A stretch of DNA of 6,445 nucleotides, from positions 1 to 6,445 of the forward strand of contig JAPUUO010000084.1 in NCBI GenBank assembly GCA_026967815.1, given 5' to 3'. This DNA comes from Candidatus Bathyarchaeota archaeon. GTDB taxonomy: Archaea > Thermoproteota > Bathyarchaeia > Bathyarchaeales > Bathyarchaeaceae. The translations under genes and the position numbers were made by a program. Position 1 is the first letter of the stretch. Every line of letters starts with the position of its first letter. This document shows, in pieces, positions 4,677-6,445 of the stretch. The notes under the pieces are model-generated. The model saw only the letters and a program-made list of their open reading frames with translations. It made no database searches and was not told where the DNA came from.

Positions 4677-6326
4677 CTAGCGCAGGTTTATTTCTCCCAA
4701 GATTCGGTTTGCTTCGTTCGCTATCTTTGTGGCTAACTCTTTGGGGTTCATCGAGTATATTACTTTGATGCCATATAGGTCGGGTAGCATAGATTCTTCT
4801 TTGTAAAAGGGTTTAGTTGAAGCTAGAATCTGCAAGGCAGGCTTTACATCCATGGCTTTAGCGTTAAGCTTTGCTAGCGTGCCTAATGCGTCTTCCTCAA
4901 CTAACAGGTCTAAAACAAGAGGCCCAATAGGTTGTTCTCGGTGTTTTGCGACCAGGCTGAACAGACTTTTTGTCCCCATTTCGCTGGTTATTTGTCCGGG
5001 AACATCTACAATCCAGCCTGATTCCTGTAGATATTTCTTGGCGAGTTTTAGGCCTTCTGTAAGCTTGTGTTTGGTAGCAAGCTTCTGAAGGACTTTTTGG
5101 GCGGGAACACCATCAATCCAGTTTCCTTCGAATACTTGTATCATAGTTTGAATCTGAGGCTTTAAGTTGGACCAAGTGGAATATCCAAGGATCTTCGGGT
5201 GCGTAATGTTTATCAGCACTTCCCTTCTATCCACAATCAATAGTTGAAGGTCTGGTGCTCTTGCGTTGTGCCTTACTTGGGCACATTTTGAGAGTTGGTT
5301 TATGTTTGAAAAGCTGTCTAACTGAACCCGTGTTAGAAGCTTTATCCTGGCGCCTCGGTTTGATGCTGCCTGTAAGTCTGTGATAGCTAACGGAATTCCC
5401 TCTAGTTGTTTGAGCGTCATGATGATGACTTCTTCGTCACTCGATTCTACCATATTCCTAAAGGTTTCGTTATATTCCTCTCGGGTTCCTATTACCCTCA
5501 TCTCTTCAGGAGCTTTACCCGCCTTTACAGCATTTAAGACTTCTCTGGCGTCTATTGCCACCCCCCACAGAGAGTCAAAAAATGTTTTCATGGCCTGTAC
5601 GTAGTTGCGGGCATTAGTCCACAGGCCTGTGTCTTTTTGAGTACTCATGCTCATAGAGTCATCCATAGCGAAGGTGCTTAGAACTTCGGTGTCGTCAACG
5701 ATAACAAACCTTATACTCGCTGGCAGGGCAACATGGCGGGCCTCAGCAAAGTCAAAGTAATTCTCCAATGTTTCTGGCTTGTGGTGGTTTATTTGGGTAA
5801 GTATCCTTTTGTCCAATTGGTCCAAGCTCTTTAACTTGTCGTCTATGCCATAGTACGACAAACGTTGAAGATCATTTCTTGTGGTCATTATGTCGATCTT
5901 TGCTTTGGCTCTTTTAAACATCTGAAGTAGAAATTCATATATTTGCTTCCGACCCTGGAGGATGCGAAACCTTGGCTCCTCCATAGCCTCAACCGTACTT
6001 TGGATGTCCCTCCAATATTGTATAATCTCCTTTCTGTTTTTTTCCATTCCTAGAATCTTCAATTTCTCTCCTTCTATAAGCTGGTTAATCACCTTCTCCA
6101 CTGGGACGGCTACGAACCTTACGGGGCGTCCAACAATGGCCTCCACCGCACCTCTTTCCCCCAAGGCCTTCAGTATTCTATAAGCTTTCATCCTGTTGAT
6201 CCCAAGTTTACGAGCAAGGTCACCGGCCCTACAAGCCCCTGCCCTTAGGAGGAAGAAGTAGGCTTCCGCCTCATCCCGGGTTAGGCCGAAGCTCAAAAGT
6301 CCTTTAATCACCTTTTCCTTAGTCAA
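4677..6326 (-). CDS. Large TrmB-family regulator with two sensor domains and C-terminal extension
   Basis: 549 residues, longer than typical TrmB proteins (about 250-350). Residues 1-75 are the TrmB winged helix (LLSFGLTRDEAEAYFFLL, then AGDLARKLGINRMKAYRILK with the recognition helix, then ALGERGAVEAIVGRPVRFVA). Residues about 76-115 form a coiled-coil linker for dimers. Residues about 119-258 (RILQGRKQIYEFLLQMFKRA ... DIMTT ... RFVIVDDTEVLSTF ... FFDSLW) and about 276-405 (RVIGTREEYNETFRNMVESS ... VIIMT ... LQLLIVDRREVLINI ... FEGNWI) are two copies of the TrmB/phospholipase-D-like effector domain. Residues 406-549 are an added region; 468-530 (VLDLLVEEDALGTLAKLNAK ... ILASTKPF ... LYGIKVI) recalls a restriction-endonuclease-like fold without obvious catalytic residues, a weak call. 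The start is TTG 6326, the first possible start after an in-frame TAA three codons upstream. No membrane segment is seen. It converges on the rsb operon and shares its promoter element with the gene at 1326. Confidence 0.88.
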   Translation of the reverse strand: MTKEKVIKGLLSFGLTRDEAEAYFFLLRAGACRAGDLARKLGINRMKAYRILKALGERGAVEAIVGRPVRFVAVPVEKVINQLIEGEKLKILGMEKNRKEIIQYWRDIQSTVEAMEEPRFRILQGRKQIYEFLLQMFKRAKAKIDIMTTRNDLQRLSYYGIDDKLKSLDQLDKRILTQINHHKPETLENYFDFAEARHVALPASIRFVIVDDTEVLSTFAMDDSMSMSTQKDTGLWTNARNYVQAMKTFFDSLWGVAIDAREVLNAVKAGKAPEEMRVIGTREEYNETFRNMVESSDEEVIIMTLKQLEGIPLAITDLQAASNRGARIKLLTRVQLDSFSNINQLSKCAQVRHNARAPDLQLLIVDRREVLINITHPKILGYSTWSNLKPQIQTMIQVFEGNWIDGVPAQKVLQKLATKHKLTEGLKLAKKYLQESGWIVDVPGQITSEMGTKSLFSLVAKHREQPIGPLVLDLLVEEDALGTLAKLNAKAMDVKPALQILASTKPFYKEESMLPDLYGIKVIYSMNPKELATKIANEANRILGEINLR

Positions 6327-6356
6327 CTCTTATCCGATATTGTATTCAGCAATTCC

Positions 6357-6366
6357 TTTTTATAAT
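6357..6366 (-). promoter_or_regulatory. TATA box of the large TrmB gene
   Basis: The minus strand reads AATTATAAAA, followed by AGG, a strong archaeal TATA box with A-rich sequence before it. A start point about 25 bases downstream, near 6337, would give a leader of about 10 bases before the TTG at 6326, with at most a weak GGATAAG ribosome binding site. Confidence 0.65.
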
Positions 6367-6367
6367 T

Positions 6368-6389
6368 TTGCACAAACAAATGTTACAAA
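6368..6389 (-). promoter_or_regulatory. Shared operator-like element, copy 2
   Basis: The plus strand reads AACAAATGTTACAAA at 6375-6389, identical to 1398-1412, with five of seven further bases also equal. On the minus strand the element ends one base before the TATA box, the same geometry (within about one base) as in copy 1. As it precedes the regulator's own gene, self-regulation by the TrmB protein is an economical reading, but binding is not shown by sequence. Confidence 0.6.
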
Positions 6390-6410
6390 AAATCACAGCA
6401 GTCCCCAATC

Positions 6411-6422
6411 CATGCATGCATG
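6411..6422. repeat. 12-bp perfect palindrome CATGCATGCATG
   Basis: A self-complementary run of three CATG units lies about 21 bases upstream of the shared element before the large TrmB gene. It could be a second protein-binding site or simple-sequence chance; nothing similar is seen elsewhere in the window. Confidence 0.25.
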
Positions 6423-6445
6423 CGCAAAACGAGAAGCCTGTTGCT

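Overview
The window looks archaeal. It has two genes of the TrmB transcription-regulator family, AT-rich TATA boxes of archaeal type a short distance upstream of start codons, and near-perfect GGAGGTGAT-type ribosome binding sites with many GTG and TTG starts. I see no rRNA, tRNA, CRISPR array or transposase. A member of the Bathyarchaeia-like or other mesophilic archaea seems plausible, but that is inference from the style of the proteins.

Layout. Positions 1-241 (minus) hold the N-terminal end of a TrmB-type winged-helix regulator that runs off the left edge. Positions 242-742 contain no intact gene. They hold a plausible decayed plus-strand gene (368-649, one internal stop and two frame changes) and the possible broken start of a minus-strand gene (about 655-746). 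Positions 880-1326 (minus) encode a helical protein that appears to have lost its C-terminal membrane segment through a one-base change in a G5 tract; the missing part is readable in another frame down to 743. Positions 1540-4535 (plus) are a tight five-gene operon. Positions 4536-4676 are a convergent gap. Positions 4677-6326 (minus) encode a 549-residue TrmB-family regulator with two sensor domains and an extra C-terminal domain.

The centrepiece is the operon. Its first four genes match, in order, RsbR (RsbRD-type N-domain plus STAS), RsbS (single STAS), RsbT (GHKL serine kinase) and RsbX (PP2C-type phosphatase): the full core of a bacterial stressosome and its reset phosphatase. The fifth gene joins an RsbU-type N-terminal domain, the RsbT docking domain of Bacillus RsbU, to a PAS domain and then stops, with no PP2C phosphatase. 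No RsbV, RsbW or sigma factor is present, and archaea lack sigma factors. The inferred circuit is: signal to RsbR/RsbS complex, RsbT phosphorylates the STAS domains and is released, RsbT binds the RsbU_N-PAS protein, and RsbX resets the complex. What lies downstream is unknown.

A nearly identical 22-bp element directly abuts the TATA box of both the big TrmB gene and the 1326 minus-strand gene, and a variant lies just upstream of the TATA box of the stressosome operon. This suggests that the TrmB regulator, the small membrane protein and the stressosome belong to one regulon, with the TrmB protein as the obvious candidate for the factor that binds there.
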